Of a DNA stretch of 64,000 nucleotides, positions 36,468 to 47,370 are shown one piece after another. The notes under the pieces are model-generated. The model was not told where the DNA came from. It searched no databases and was given only the letters and a program-made list of their open reading frames with translations. The stretch comes from Geothrix paludis (lineage in GTDB: Bacteria > Acidobacteriota > Holophagae > Holophagales > Holophagaceae). The stretch lies in contig NZ_JAKZLC010000004.1 in the NCBI RefSeq assembly GCF_022808815.1, positions 248,001-312,000 on the forward strand. The letters run 5' to 3'. Made by a program: the position numbers and the translations under genes. Position 1 is the stretch's first letter; the number at the start of each line of letters is the position of its first letter.

Positions 36468-38486
36468 ATGCCCCGCACCAGCCACCGCTCCGTCTGCCCC
36501 TATGATTGCCCCGACGCCTGCGGCCTCGTGGTCGAGGTGGAGGACGGCCGCGCCGTGGCGGTGGCGGGCGATCCGGAACATCCGTTCACCCGGGGCGCCC
36601 TCTGCCCCAAGATGAACCGCTACCAGGACACGGTGCACCACCCGGAGCGCCTGACGACGCCCCTGCGCCGCACCGGCGCGAAGGGGGACGGCGCCTTCGC
36701 GCCCGTCTCCTGGGACGAGGCCATCGGGGAGATCACCGACCGCTGGCGGCGGATCATCACCGCCCACGGCGCCGAAGCCATCCTGCCCTACTCGTACGCG
36801 GGCACCATGGGCCTGGTCCAGCGCAATGCCGGGCATGCCTTCTTCCACCGGATGGGGGCCTCGAAGCTGGACCGCACCATCTGCTCGCCGGCCAAGAACG
36901 AGGGCTGGGCCCTGGTGATGGGCGGCACGCCCGCGCCGCACCCGGACGCCTGCGCCGCCAGCGACCTCATCCTGCTCTGGGGCATCAACGCCGCGGCCAC
37001 CAACGTCCACGGCCTCCATGCCGTGCGCGAGGCCAAGCGGAAGGGCGCGCAGGTCTGGCTCATCGACACCTACGCCCACGCCACCGCGCCCCTCTGCGAC
37101 CGCGTGGTGCTGGTGCGCCCGGGCACGGACGGCGCCTTGGCCCTGGGGATCCTCCACCTCCTGGACCGGATGAAGCTCTGCGACGAGGCCTTCCTCGCCG
37201 CCCACGTGCAGGGCGCGACCGAGCTGCGGGCGCGCATCCTGCCGGACTATCCGCCGGAGCGCGTGGAGGCGATCACCGGCGTGCCCGCGGCCACGGTCCG
37301 CGAGCTGGCGGAGGCCTACGGCCGCGCCCGCGATCCGCACTTGCGCCCGGGCAACGGGATCTCCCGCTACGGCAACGGCGCCCTGACCCTGCGCACGCTG
37401 GCCTGCCTGCCCGCCTTCGTGGGGGCCTATGCCAAGCCCGGCGGCGGCGCCTTCGCCTCAACCAGCACCGGGGGCATATTCCCCATGCGCCTCATCGAGC
37501 GCGAAGACCTGCTGCCCCGCCCCGTCCGCACCCTCAACATGAACCAGCTGGGCCGCGCCCTGAACGAGCTGCAGGACCCGCCGGTGGCCTCGCTCTATGT
37601 CTACCACTCGAACCCCGCCGTGGTGGCGCCGGACCAGAACGCCGTGCTGAAGGGCCTCGGCCGCGAGGACCTCTTCACCGTGGTGCACGAGCGATTCATG
37701 ACGGACACGGCCCTGTTCGCCGACCTCGTCCTGCCCGCCACCACCTCCCTGGAACACAGCGACCTCTACCGCGCCTTCGGACACTACGCCATCCAGCGGG
37801 CGCGGCCCGTGGTGCCGCCCGTGGGGGAGAGCCGCTCGAACCTCGAGGTGTTCCAGGCCCTGGCGCACGCCATGGGCTTCACGGAGGAAGTGTTCTCGCA
37901 ATCTGCGGACGACCTCATCGACGCCCTCCTGGCCGAGCCCCATCCCTGGAAGGCGGGCGTGGACGAAGGCCGGCTCGCTGAGGGCTTCGCCGTGGAGCTG
38001 GACCCTCACCAGCAGACGCTCCAGTTCGGCACGCCCAGCGGCAAGGTGGAAGTCCTCAACCCCCGCGACCCGGAACCCCTGCCCCGCTTCCTGCCGGCGC
38101 ACAGCGCCGAGGACCCGCACCCGCTCCAGCTCGTCACGGCTCCGGCCGTGCAGGGGCTCAACTCCACCTTCCACGAGCGGGAGGACCTGCGGCGGCGCAT
38201 GGGCCGGATGGCCCTGCGCCTGAACCCCGCCGAGGCCGCGGCCCGTGGCCTGGCGGACGGTGATTCGGTGACTGCGTTCAACGGCCTGGGCGAGGTGGCC
38301 TTCACCCTGGAGGTGACGGACAAGGTGCCCGTGGGCGTGGCGGTGGCGGAAGGGGTGTGGTGGCGCCGCCACGCTCCCGGCGACCGCACCGTGAACGCCC
38401 TGACCTCCCAGCGCCTCACGGACCGCGGCGGCGGCAGCACCTTCTACGACAACCGGGTGGACCTGCGGGCGGGTTGGCCCTTTTGA
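36468..38486 (+). CDS. molybdopterin-dependent oxidoreductase with N-terminal 4Fe-4S cluster
   Basis: 672 residues of the DMSO-reductase/formate-dehydrogenase superfamily. [4Fe-4S] ligands Cys10, Cys14, Cys18 and Cys46 are in VCPYDCPDACG and ALCPKMN. The bis-MGD domains follow, with a C-terminal molydopterin-dinucleotide-binding region (about 560-670). In LDRTICSPAKNEGW, Cys139 or Ser140 is the likely Mo ligand. No twin-arginine signal is seen, so it is cytoplasmic. ATG 36468 is preceded by GGGAGG; a more distal ATG at 36441 is less likely. No partner subunits adjoin it. Substrate cannot be assigned. Confidence 0.88.
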   Translation: MPRTSHRSVCPYDCPDACGLVVEVEDGRAVAVAGDPEHPFTRGALCPKMNRYQDTVHHPERLTTPLRRTGAKGDGAFAPVSWDEAIGEITDRWRRIITAHGAEAILPYSYAGTMGLVQRNAGHAFFHRMGASKLDRTICSPAKNEGWALVMGGTPAPHPDACAASDLILLWGINAAATNVHGLHAVREAKRKGAQVWLIDTYAHATAPLCDRVVLVRPGTDGALALGILHLLDRMKLCDEAFLAAHVQGATELRARILPDYPPERVEAITGVPAATVRELAEAYGRARDPHLRPGNGISRYGNGALTLRTLACLPAFVGAYAKPGGGAFASTSTGGIFPMRLIEREDLLPRPVRTLNMNQLGRALNELQDPPVASLYVYHSNPAVVAPDQNAVLKGLGREDLFTVVHERFMTDTALFADLVLPATTSLEHSDLYRAFGHYAIQRARPVVPPVGESRSNLEVFQALAHAMGFTEEVFSQSADDLIDALLAEPHPWKAGVDEGRLAEGFAVELDPHQQTLQFGTPSGKVEVLNPRDPEPLPRFLPAHSAEDPHPLQLVTAPAVQGLNSTFHEREDLRRRMGRMALRLNPAEAAARGLADGDSVTAFNGLGEVAFTLEVTDKVPVGVAVAEGVWWRRHAPGDRTVNALTSQRLTDRGGGSTFYDNRVDLRAGWPF

Positions 38487-38728
38487 CGGATCGTCAACAA
38501 AATGCCCGATGCCCCCCGCACATAGCCCTCTTTTAGTGCTTCGCATCACCTCTTGATACTCCGCCCTCCCTCGAGGCAGCCCGTGCGGCTAGAGTCATGT
38601 CGTCCTGTTTTTGCCACCGCATCGCGCCGCGGACGCCTCGGGACGGCCCCGCGGGATCTCAGCACGAATGCTTTTCCCGGCCGGAGCCCCGCTTCCGCCT
38701 CCACACCCCCTTCCTTCCCGGAGGAACC

Positions 38729-40078
<1,350 letters not shown>

Positions 40079-40099
40079 CCGCTTTCTGCTTTGCAACAA

Positions 40100-40141
40100 G
40101 GCACAAAAAGGGGGGCCGCCCGCGGCCCCCCTTTTTGTGCC
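40100..40141 (+). terminator. intrinsic terminator after gdhA
   Basis: A perfect 20-bp inverted repeat: GGCACAAAAAGGGGGGCCGC (40100-40119) and its complement at 40122-40141, the latter containing TTTTT. Both strands carry a T-tract after a GC stem. Confidence 0.92.
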
Positions 40142-40177
40142 CAGGCCAGTAAACTGCGGTGGAACCGAGGCCCCCGC

Positions 40178-43100
40178 ATGATCAGCCGCGACTTCAACGA
40201 GATCTTCCACAAGTACGCGACGGACAAGGAGATCTTCCACGAGCTCATGCCCCTGCGCACCCGGGAGATCCTCCTGGTGGCCCCGGCCTTCGACGCCTTC
40301 ACGCTGGAGCAGGACGGCCTGCTGACCGAGATCCTCTTCGACGGCTACTACCAGCTCAACATGAGCAACCCGCCCCGGGTGACCAACGTGTCCACGGTGG
40401 ACGAGGCCCTGGATCGCTGCGCCAGCCGCCACTTCGACATCATCATCGTCATGAGCCGCCTGGGCCAGGGCGGGCACGTGGAGCTGTCGCGGGCCCTGCG
40501 GAAGGCCGCGCCGCGGATCCCCATCTACCTGCTGCTCAACGACAACGTGGAAGTGGGCGTCATGGACCGCCGGCGCCAGGAGCTGCTGCGGCACTACGAC
40601 CAGATCTTCGTGTGGAACGGGAACCCCGAGATCTTCATGGCCATGGTGAAGTTCATGGAGGACCGGGCCAACGTCCTCAACGACACCAAGGTGGGCCTCA
40701 CCCGCGTGATCCTCCTGGTGGAGGACAGCATCCGCTACTACTCGCGGTACCTGCCCATCCTCTACAGCGAGATCCTCAAGCAGACCACGCGCCTGGCCAA
40801 GGAACAGAACATGGACCGCATGACGCGCACGCTGTCCATGCGCGTCCGCCCCAAGGTGATCCTGGCCACCTCGTACGAGGAGGCCATGGCCTTCTGCGAC
40901 CAGTTCCAGGACTGCCTGCTCTGCGTCATCTCGGACCGCAAGTTCCCCAAGGACGGCACCCTCGACCGCGAGGCCGGCATCAAGCTCATCCGCGCCCTGA
41001 AGGAGCGAATCCCGGACCTGCCGACCCTGCTCCAGTCCTCGGATCCGCTGAAGGAATCCTGGGCCACGGCCCTGGGCAGCGGCTTCCTCAACAAGAACTC
41101 GTTCACCCTGGGCGCGGAGCTTTCGAGCTTCTTCTACGAACGCCTGGGTTTCGGCGACTTCATCTTCCGGAACCAGGCCGGCGAGGAGATCGCCCGGGCC
41201 ACGGACATGGAGGACCTGCGGGAGAAGCTGCGCACCGTGCCCGCCGAGTCCCTGGTCTACCACGCCCTGCGCAACCACTTCTCCTCCTGGATCATGGCCC
41301 GCGGCGAGGTCCAGGTCGCCAAGGTCCTGGCCCGCTTCCGCATCTCGGACTACCGCGACCCCGAGGATATGCGCACCTTCCTCATCGACGTGGGCGACTA
41401 CGTGCAGCGCATGCGGACCCTGGGCAAGGTGATCCCCCTCACGGAATCGACGCCCAGAGACGAGCCCAACATCCTCCGCCTGGGCTCCGGCTCCATGGGA
41501 GGCAAGGCGCGGGGCGTGGCCTTCACCCACTCCCTGCTCTCCCGGCTGGACCTGGAGAGCCTGATCCCCGGCGCGAACATCCGGATTCCGCGCTCCGCCA
41601 TCATCGGCACGGAGGAGTTCACCGGTTTCATCCACCGGAACGGCCTGAGGCAGATGGTCCAGAGCGACGCCGACGACGACGCCATCAAGCGGCGCTTCCT
41701 CATGGGCTCCCTGTCGCCGGAGCTGATCGCCAAGCTGCGGCTCTTCCTCACCAAGCACGCCAAGGTGCCCCTGGCCGTGCGTTCCTCGGGCCTGCTGGAG
41801 GACAGCCTCTCCCATCCCTTCGCGGGCCTCTACAGCACCTTCTTCCTACCCAACAACGACGCCGATCCCGCCGTGCGCGAAGTCCAGCTCATGGAGGCCA
41901 TCAAGCTGGTCTACGCCTCGGTCTACTCGAAGGCCTCCCGCGCCTACTTCCAGGCCATCGACTACAAGATCGAAGAAGAGCAGATGGCCATCCTCATCCA
42001 GGAGGTCTCGGGACGCCGCTTCGGCAGCCGCTTCTACCCCCACATCTCCGGCGTGGCCCAGTCCTTCAACTACTACCCCGTGGCCTACACGCTGCCGCAG
42101 GACGGCATCGCCAGCATCGCCGTGGGGCTGGGCAAGTACGTGGTGGAGGGCGAGAAGGCCTACTGCTTCGCGCCGCCCTACCCCGAGATGGACATGCTGC
42201 CCCCCAGGGAGCAGCTGCGCACCACCCAGAAGCGCTTCTACGCCCTGGACATGAGCCGAACCTCCGTGGACCTCTACGCCGGGGAGGACGCCACCCTGCT
42301 CAGCCTCGACATCCAGGAGGCGGAGGCGGATGGGGCCCTGCAGCACTGCGCCTCCGTCTGGGACTGGAACGACGACCGCATCCAGGACGGCCTCGACCGC
42401 CCGGGGCCCCGCATCGTGAACTTCCGCAACATCCTCAAGTACGACCAGTTCCCCCTGGCCCCGATCCTCCAGCGGCTGCTGGAGCTGATCCGCGGGGCCA
42501 TGGAGACGCCCGTGGAGCTCGAGTTCGCCGTGAACCTCGACCCCGATCCCCACAACGGCAAGCCCACCTTCACCCTCCTCCAGATTAAGCACCAGCTCAT
42601 GGAGACGGGGGACGTGAACCTGTCCCCGGCGGACCTCGACCCGGCGGACCTCTTCCTCTTCTCCGAGAAGTGTGTGGGGAACGGCATCGTGGAGGGCCTG
42701 CGGGACGTCGTGTGGGTGGACCCCGAGGGCTTCGACAAGTTCGAGACGCCCGCCCTGGCGGCGGAGATCGAGAAGCTCAACGACCGCTTCCGCGCCGAGG
42801 GCGGGAAGTACGTCCTGCTGGGGCCCGGGCGCTGGGGCAGCAACGACCGCCACCTGGGCATCCCCATCGTGTGGTCCATGATCTCCTGCGCCCAAGTGAT
42901 CGTGGAGTACGCCATGGAGAACTTCCAGGCGGACGCCTCGTTGGGCTCGCACTTCTTCCACAACGTGACGTCCCTGAACATCGGCTACTTCACGGTGCCC
43001 TACCCCCGGGGCACGAGCCTCCTGGACTGGGACTGGCTGCGCCGGCAGCCGGAGGTCTGGCGCTCGGGCTGCCTGGTGCACACGCGGCTGGACGAGCCCG

Positions 43101-43192
43101 TCCACATCGTCATGGACGGCCGGCGCAGCGCCTCGGCCATCTTCAAGCGCGCGCCGGAGCCCGTGCCCGAGGAGCCGGAGGAGTTCCAGTAG
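40178..43192 (+). CDS. receiver-like / PEP-synthase N-terminal (PPDK_N) domain fusion protein
   Basis: 1004 residues. The first 350 contain two receiver-like alpha/beta regions; the second begins ILLVEDSIRYYSRYLP and has LLCVISDRKFP. From about 430 it matches the ATP-grasp nucleotide domain of PEP synthase/PPDK: SMGGKARG (about 437-444), and VRSSGLLEDSLSHPFAGLYS (from about 533). A later block GPGRWGSNDRHLG is near 885. The swivelling phosphohistidine domain and the PEP/pyruvate barrel are absent, so it cannot be a normal PEP synthase. Possibly a signalling or protein-phosphorylating ATP-grasp enzyme. ATG 40178 is chosen over an upstream start inside the terminator. Confidence 0.75.
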   Translation: MISRDFNEIFHKYATDKEIFHELMPLRTREILLVAPAFDAFTLEQDGLLTEILFDGYYQLNMSNPPRVTNVSTVDEALDRCASRHFDIIIVMSRLGQGGHVELSRALRKAAPRIPIYLLLNDNVEVGVMDRRRQELLRHYDQIFVWNGNPEIFMAMVKFMEDRANVLNDTKVGLTRVILLVEDSIRYYSRYLPILYSEILKQTTRLAKEQNMDRMTRTLSMRVRPKVILATSYEEAMAFCDQFQDCLLCVISDRKFPKDGTLDREAGIKLIRALKERIPDLPTLLQSSDPLKESWATALGSGFLNKNSFTLGAELSSFFYERLGFGDFIFRNQAGEEIARATDMEDLREKLRTVPAESLVYHALRNHFSSWIMARGEVQVAKVLARFRISDYRDPEDMRTFLIDVGDYVQRMRTLGKVIPLTESTPRDEPNILRLGSGSMGGKARGVAFTHSLLSRLDLESLIPGANIRIPRSAIIGTEEFTGFIHRNGLRQMVQSDADDDAIKRRFLMGSLSPELIAKLRLFLTKHAKVPLAVRSSGLLEDSLSHPFAGLYSTFFLPNNDADPAVREVQLMEAIKLVYASVYSKASRAYFQAIDYKIEEEQMAILIQEVSGRRFGSRFYPHISGVAQSFNYYPVAYTLPQDGIASIAVGLGKYVVEGEKAYCFAPPYPEMDMLPPREQLRTTQKRFYALDMSRTSVDLYAGEDATLLSLDIQEAEADGALQHCASVWDWNDDRIQDGLDRPGPRIVNFRNILKYDQFPLAPILQRLLELIRGAMETPVELEFAVNLDPDPHNGKPTFTLLQIKHQLMETGDVNLSPADLDPADLFLFSEKCVGNGIVEGLRDVVWVDPEGFDKFETPALAAEIEKLNDRFRAEGGKYVLLGPGRWGSNDRHLGIPIVWSMISCAQVIVEYAMENFQADASLGSHFFHNVTSLNIGYFTVPYPRGTSLLDWDWLRRQPEVWRSGCLVHTRLDEPVHIVMDGRRSASAIFKRAPEPVPEEPEEFQ

Positions 43193-43213
43193 CAACGTCG
43201 AGGAGCGTCGCGC

Positions 43214-43747
43214 CTACTTCGCCCGGGTGTATTCCATCTCCATGAGCTTCACGAAGGCGCCGTCCTTGCCCTTCACGAACATCGACGCGAAGCGGTGGTC
43301 GTGGTCCGGCTGGGTGTGGACCTCCTTGAAGGAGAGGGGCTTCCCCGCCTCGTCGTGGCCCTCGAAGAAGAGGGTCATCTCCCGGCAGTCGTTCGTGCAG
43401 GTCCCCTTGGACACCGCCATCCAGGTGCCGCCGTTGTCCACCCAGGCGCCCACGTGGGCCTTCTGGAGGGTGTCGTAGCCGAAGAGGCCATGCCCCTCGA
43501 AGGCCTGGCCCATCATCTCGGCGCGCATCTCGGACCTCAGCCACAGCCCACCCGACACAAGCGTGTTGGTCTCCGTCCCCTTGGACACCACGGGCGGCTT
43601 GGACGGGTCCATGTACATCTTCGCCACGGCGATCCAGGTGCCGGCCTGCTCCTTCATGGCCAGGTGATGGGCCGTGGGCTTGGGAAGGGGGCTCTCCTGG
43701 GCGGACAGGGCCAGGACACAGCCGAGGGAGAGGATCAGGGCGCGCAT
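43214..43747 (-). CDS. DUF1579-family exported protein
   Basis: 177 residues with a short signal peptide (about 1-16, ending LSAQE). The mature part follows the DUF1579 pattern: 'GtW.a..k......p...kGtet', then LRSEMRAEMMGQAFEGHGLFGYDTLQKAHVG and a C-terminal beta-rich region. The fold is expected to be a small beta barrel; function of the family is unknown. GGAGG lies before the start. Convergent with the PPDK_N fusion gene and divergent from gmk. Confidence 0.72.
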   Translation of the reverse strand: MRALILSLGCVLALSAQESPLPKPTAHHLAMKEQAGTWIAVAKMYMDPSKPPVVSKGTETNTLVSGGLWLRSEMRAEMMGQAFEGHGLFGYDTLQKAHVGAWVDNGGTWMAVSKGTCTNDCREMTLFFEGHDEAGKPLSFKEVHTQPDHDHRFASMFVKGKDGAFVKLMEMEYTRAK

Positions 43748-43828
43748 GGGACCTCCAGACGCCCATGCTACCCCCGCCGGAACCCGGCGCCAGCCCGGCT
43801 TCCGCTAAAGTGGGGGGAGGAGGGGCCC

Positions 43829-44443
43829 TTGACCCAGCATCCCGGCAACGTGTTCGTGGTCTCCGCGCCGTCGGGCGCGGGCAAGTCCACGCTGACCCAG
43901 CGGCTGGTGCAGAGCGTCCCGGACCTGATCTTCTCCATCTCCTTCACCACCCGGAAGCCCCGCCCCGGCGAGGTGGACGGGCGGGACTACTTCTTCATCG
44001 ACGACGCCCGGTTCGACGCCATGGTGGCGGAAGGTGGCTTCGTGGAGTGGGTGCAGGTCTACGGCCACCGGTACGGCACGGGCCGCGCCTGGCTGGAGGA
44101 CGTCCTGGGCACGGGGCGCGACGTGCTGCTCGACATCGAGACCACCGGCGCCCTGAACGTGCGCCAGGCCATGCCCGAGGCCCGGATGATCTTCATCCTG
44201 CCCCCCTCCGCCGCCTCCCTGGAGCAGCGGCTGCGCAGCCGGGGCAAGGACTCGGACGAGCAGATCCGCATCCGCCTGGAGCACGCCCGCCATGAGCTGG
44301 AACTGTACCCAGCCTACGACTACCTGATCCTCAATGACGACCTTGAACTCGCCTACCGGCAGTTCGAGGGCATCGTCCACGCCACCCGGGCCAGCCGGGA
44401 GCGAATGGCCCCCACGGCCCGGCGGATCCTCGAGGGGTTCTGA
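43829..44443 (+). CDS. gmk: guanylate kinase (TTG start)
   Basis: 204 residues. It phosphorylates GMP to GDP. P-loop SAPSGAGKST is at about 12-21, and the GMP-binding block is FSISFTTRKPRPGEVDGRDYFF. There is no suitable ATG. TTG 43829 is in frame and has GGAGGAGGGG at 43816-43825, an ideal distance, so I take it as the start (N-terminus MTQHPGNVFVVSA). Usual partners such as rpoZ are not next to it. Product call secure; start is likely. Confidence 0.93.
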   Translation: MTQHPGNVFVVSAPSGAGKSTLTQRLVQSVPDLIFSISFTTRKPRPGEVDGRDYFFIDDARFDAMVAEGGFVEWVQVYGHRYGTGRAWLEDVLGTGRDVLLDIETTGALNVRQAMPEARMIFILPPSAASLEQRLRSRGKDSDEQIRIRLEHARHELELYPAYDYLILNDDLELAYRQFEGIVHATRASRERMAPTARRILEGF

Positions 44444-44508
44444 TAAAACCGCGCTTCGCCCACCCTGCGGGCGGGGCGTATCCTGGAGGGACACTCCCCG
44501 GGAGCCTC

Positions 44509-46089
44509 ATGGCCCGTTTCATCACGCGCAATTGGATGTGGATGGTGGTGGCCGCCACGGTCGCCGTGGCGGGACCCCTGCTGGCCCGGTCCGGCGCCGA
44601 AGGCGCCCGCCAGCGGGGCCTGGACACCCTCACCGAGGTCATGGACCTGGTGCAGAAGCAGAGCCCCGAGCCGCCCACCCCCCGCCAGATCACCCACGCC
44701 ACCATCCAGGGCATGCTCCACACCCTGGACCCCCACTCGAACTACATGGACGAGAGCGAGTTCCGCCTGCTCCGCGAGGAACAGAAGGGCTCCTTCTTCG
44801 GCATCGGCGCCATCATCCAGCAGCACGACCAGGGCATCGCCATCATCAGCCCCATGAAGGGCGGCCCGGCCGAGCGCCTGGGCGTCCGGTCCGGCGACAT
44901 CATCAAGGAGATCGACGGCACGAGCACCGAGGGCATGACCTCCAACGCCGCCCTCCAGAAGCTGCGCGGCGAGAAGGGCACCCTGGTGGAGATCGCCGTG
45001 CAGCGCTCGGGCATCGCCGACCTGCTGCGCTTCTCCATCCCCCGCGCCGAGGTCCCCACCAACAGCGTCTACTACAGCTTCATGCTGAATCCCACGACGG
45101 GCTTCATCCTCATCAAGGACTTCGGCGAAACCACCTCGGACGAGTTCGAGAAGGCCGTGGCCACCCTCAAGAAGCAGGGCATGAAGCAGCTCATCCTCGA
45201 CCTCCGCGGCAATGGCGGCGGCGTCCTGGATTCGGCCATCGGGATCTGCCGCCAGCTCCTGGGCCCCGACCAGCTCATCGTGAGCCAGAAGGGCCGGGAC
45301 GGCCGGGACGAGAACCAGACCCGCACCAGCAAGGGCGCCCAGCTCGACCCCTTCCCCCTGGTGGTCCTCATCAACCGCGGCTCGGCCAGCGCCAGCGAGA
45401 TCGTCACCGGGGCCGTCCAGGACCACGACCGCGGGGTCGTCGTCGGCCAGACCAGCTGGGGCAAGGGCCTCGTCCAGAGCGTGCTGCCCATCAACCGCTC
45501 CCGGGGCCTGGCCCTGACCACCGCCCGCTACTACACCCCCTCGGGCCGCAGCATCCAGCGGGACTACACCCACGGCCTGGACGACTACTACAACCCCGAG
45601 GACGAGAAGGACCCCAAGCCCCAGGGTCCGGCCTTCAAGACCGACCTGGGCCGCACGGTCTACGGCGGGGGCGGTATCAATCCGGACTATCCCATGCCCC
45701 TCGTCCGCCTCGATGAGTTCATGATCAACCTCCGCTTCCGCTACTCCGCCTTCTTCCGGTATGCGGTGCAGGAGAAGGAGCGCTTCGGCATCCGGCCCGG
45801 CGAGCGCGCCGATGATGCCGTGATGGCGCGGTTCCGCGCCTGGGCCCAGGAGCAGAAGCTCACCATCAGCGACAAGGACTGGGAGACCCACCTGGAAGCC
45901 ATGCGGGAGCAGCTCTCCATCGAGATGCAGAACGTCGCCTTCGGCGTGGAGGCCGGCTTCAAGCTCCAGTGCGAGAAGGATCCGGTGATCCTCAAGGGCC
46001 TGGAGGTGATGCCAGAGGCCGAGACCCTGCTCCGAAAGAAGCAGCTCCTGAGCCGCGCCCCCGCTCCCAGCACAGCCACCCTCCGCTGA
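44509..46089 (+). CDS. S41 C-terminal processing peptidase (CtpA-like)
   Basis: 526 residues. A signal anchor (about 8-26) is followed by a PDZ domain (about 90-170) and the S41 protease domain. Catalytic Ser294 (GSASASEIV) and Lys319 (TSWGKG) are 25 residues apart, as in Prc/CtpA. It would degrade or trim periplasmic proteins. A C-terminal extension of about 150 residues (from FMINLRFRYSAFF) is longer than a minimal CtpA. GGGAG precedes the ATG. Lies 65 nt after gmk and 12 nt before the acyl-CoA dehydrogenase, so all three may be co-transcribed. Confidence 0.92.
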   Translation: MARFITRNWMWMVVAATVAVAGPLLARSGAEGARQRGLDTLTEVMDLVQKQSPEPPTPRQITHATIQGMLHTLDPHSNYMDESEFRLLREEQKGSFFGIGAIIQQHDQGIAIISPMKGGPAERLGVRSGDIIKEIDGTSTEGMTSNAALQKLRGEKGTLVEIAVQRSGIADLLRFSIPRAEVPTNSVYYSFMLNPTTGFILIKDFGETTSDEFEKAVATLKKQGMKQLILDLRGNGGGVLDSAIGICRQLLGPDQLIVSQKGRDGRDENQTRTSKGAQLDPFPLVVLINRGSASASEIVTGAVQDHDRGVVVGQTSWGKGLVQSVLPINRSRGLALTTARYYTPSGRSIQRDYTHGLDDYYNPEDEKDPKPQGPAFKTDLGRTVYGGGGINPDYPMPLVRLDEFMINLRFRYSAFFRYAVQEKERFGIRPGERADDAVMARFRAWAQEQKLTISDKDWETHLEAMREQLSIEMQNVAFGVEAGFKLQCEKDPVILKGLEVMPEAETLLRKKQLLSRAPAPSTATLR

Positions 46090-46101
46090 ATCGAGGCCCC
46101 C

Positions 46102-47259
46102 ATGGATGTCACGCTCCCCGAGCACGTCGAAGCCCTGCGCCAGGAAGTACGCCGGTTCGCCGAAAAGGAGATCCGCCCGCACGTCATGGCCTGGGACGAG
46201 ACCAAGACCTTCCCCATGGGCGTGGTGAAGCAGCTGGGCGAGATGGGCATGATGGGTGTCATCTTCCCCGAGGAGTACGGCGGCGCCGGCATGGGCTACC
46301 AGGAATACGCGGTGGTGGTGGAGGAGCTCTCCCGGGTGGACGGCTCCGTGGGCATCACCGTGGCCGCCCACAACAGCCTCTGCAGCAACCACATCTACGC
46401 CATGGGCGACGAGCGCCAGAAGCAGGCCTACCTGAAGCCCCTGGCCAGCGGCAAGGCCATCGGCGCCTGGGGCCTCACGGAGCCGGGGTCGGGCAGCGAC
46501 GCGGGCTCCCTGCGCACCTCCGCGAAGAAGGAGGGCTCGCACTACGTCCTGAACGGCACCAAGACCTTCATCACCCACGGCACCGTGGGCGACATCTTCG
46601 TGGTCATGGCCCGCACCCGGCCCTCCCTTCCGGGCCGCAGCAGCGCCGACGGCATCAGCGCCTTCGTGCTCGAGAAGGGCATGAACGGCTTCCGGGCCGG
46701 CAAGCAGGAGAACAAGCTGGGCCTCCGGGCCAGCGACACCTCCGAGCTCATCCTGGAGGACGTGAAGGTGCCCGAGGCCAACCTCCTGGGCGAGGAGGGC
46801 GTGGGCTTCAAGCAGGCCATGAAGACCCTCGACGGCGGCCGCATCAGCATCGGGGCCCTGGGCCTCGGCATGGCCCAGGGCGCCTTCGAGGAGGCTCTCC
46901 GCTACAGCAAGATCCGCCACACCTTCGGCCGGCCCCTGGCGGACCACCAGGGCATCCAGTTCAAGCTGGCGGACATGGGCACGGAGATCGAGGCCTCCCG
47001 CCTGCTCATCTACCGCGCCGCGGGCCTGAAGGACCAGGGCCTTCCCTACGCCAAGGCCGCCAGCATGGCCAAGCTCTACAGCTCGGAGGTGGCCTGCCGC
47101 GTGGCGGACCAGGCTGTGCAGATCCTCGGCGGCTACGGCTACATCAAGGACTACCCGGTGGAGAAGTACTACCGGGACGTGAAGCTCTGCACCATCGGCG
47201 AAGGTACCAGCGAGATCCAGCGCACCGTCATCGCCCGCCACCTGCTCTCTGAGTACTGA
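46102..47259 (+). CDS. acyl-CoA dehydrogenase
   Basis: 385 residues, an FAD enzyme that oxidises acyl-CoA to enoyl-CoA. The domains are N-terminal helical, middle beta ([17 protein letters not shown]) and C-terminal helical. The catalytic glutamate is Glu367 in [10 protein letters not shown]. Length fits short/branched-chain types; the chain-length preference cannot be read off. GAGG precedes the start. No other beta-oxidation gene is adjacent. Confidence 0.95.
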   Translation: MDVTLPEHVEALRQEVRRFAEKEIRPHVMAWDETKTFPMGVVKQLGEMGMMGVIFPEEYGGAGMGYQEYAVVVEELSRVDGSVGITVAAHNSLCSNHIYAMGDERQKQAYLKPLASGKAIGAWGLTEPGSGSDAGSLRTSAKKEGSHYVLNGTKTFITHGTVGDIFVVMARTRPSLPGRSSADGISAFVLEKGMNGFRAGKQENKLGLRASDTSELILEDVKVPEANLLGEEGVGFKQAMKTLDGGRISIGALGLGMAQGAFEEALRYSKIRHTFGRPLADHQGIQFKLADMGTEIEASRLLIYRAAGLKDQGLPYAKAASMAKLYSSEVACRVADQAVQILGGYGYIKDYPVEKYYRDVKLCTIGEGTSEIQRTVIARHLLSEY

Positions 47260-47370
47260 CATGAACAAGGGGAGACCGCCCGGCCGCTTCGCGCCCTCTG
47301 CGTCCCCCTCGTGCACCCCCACGCGGTGTCCTGACGAAGCCCGGCCACCACGTCTAATCCCGGAGTCCCC

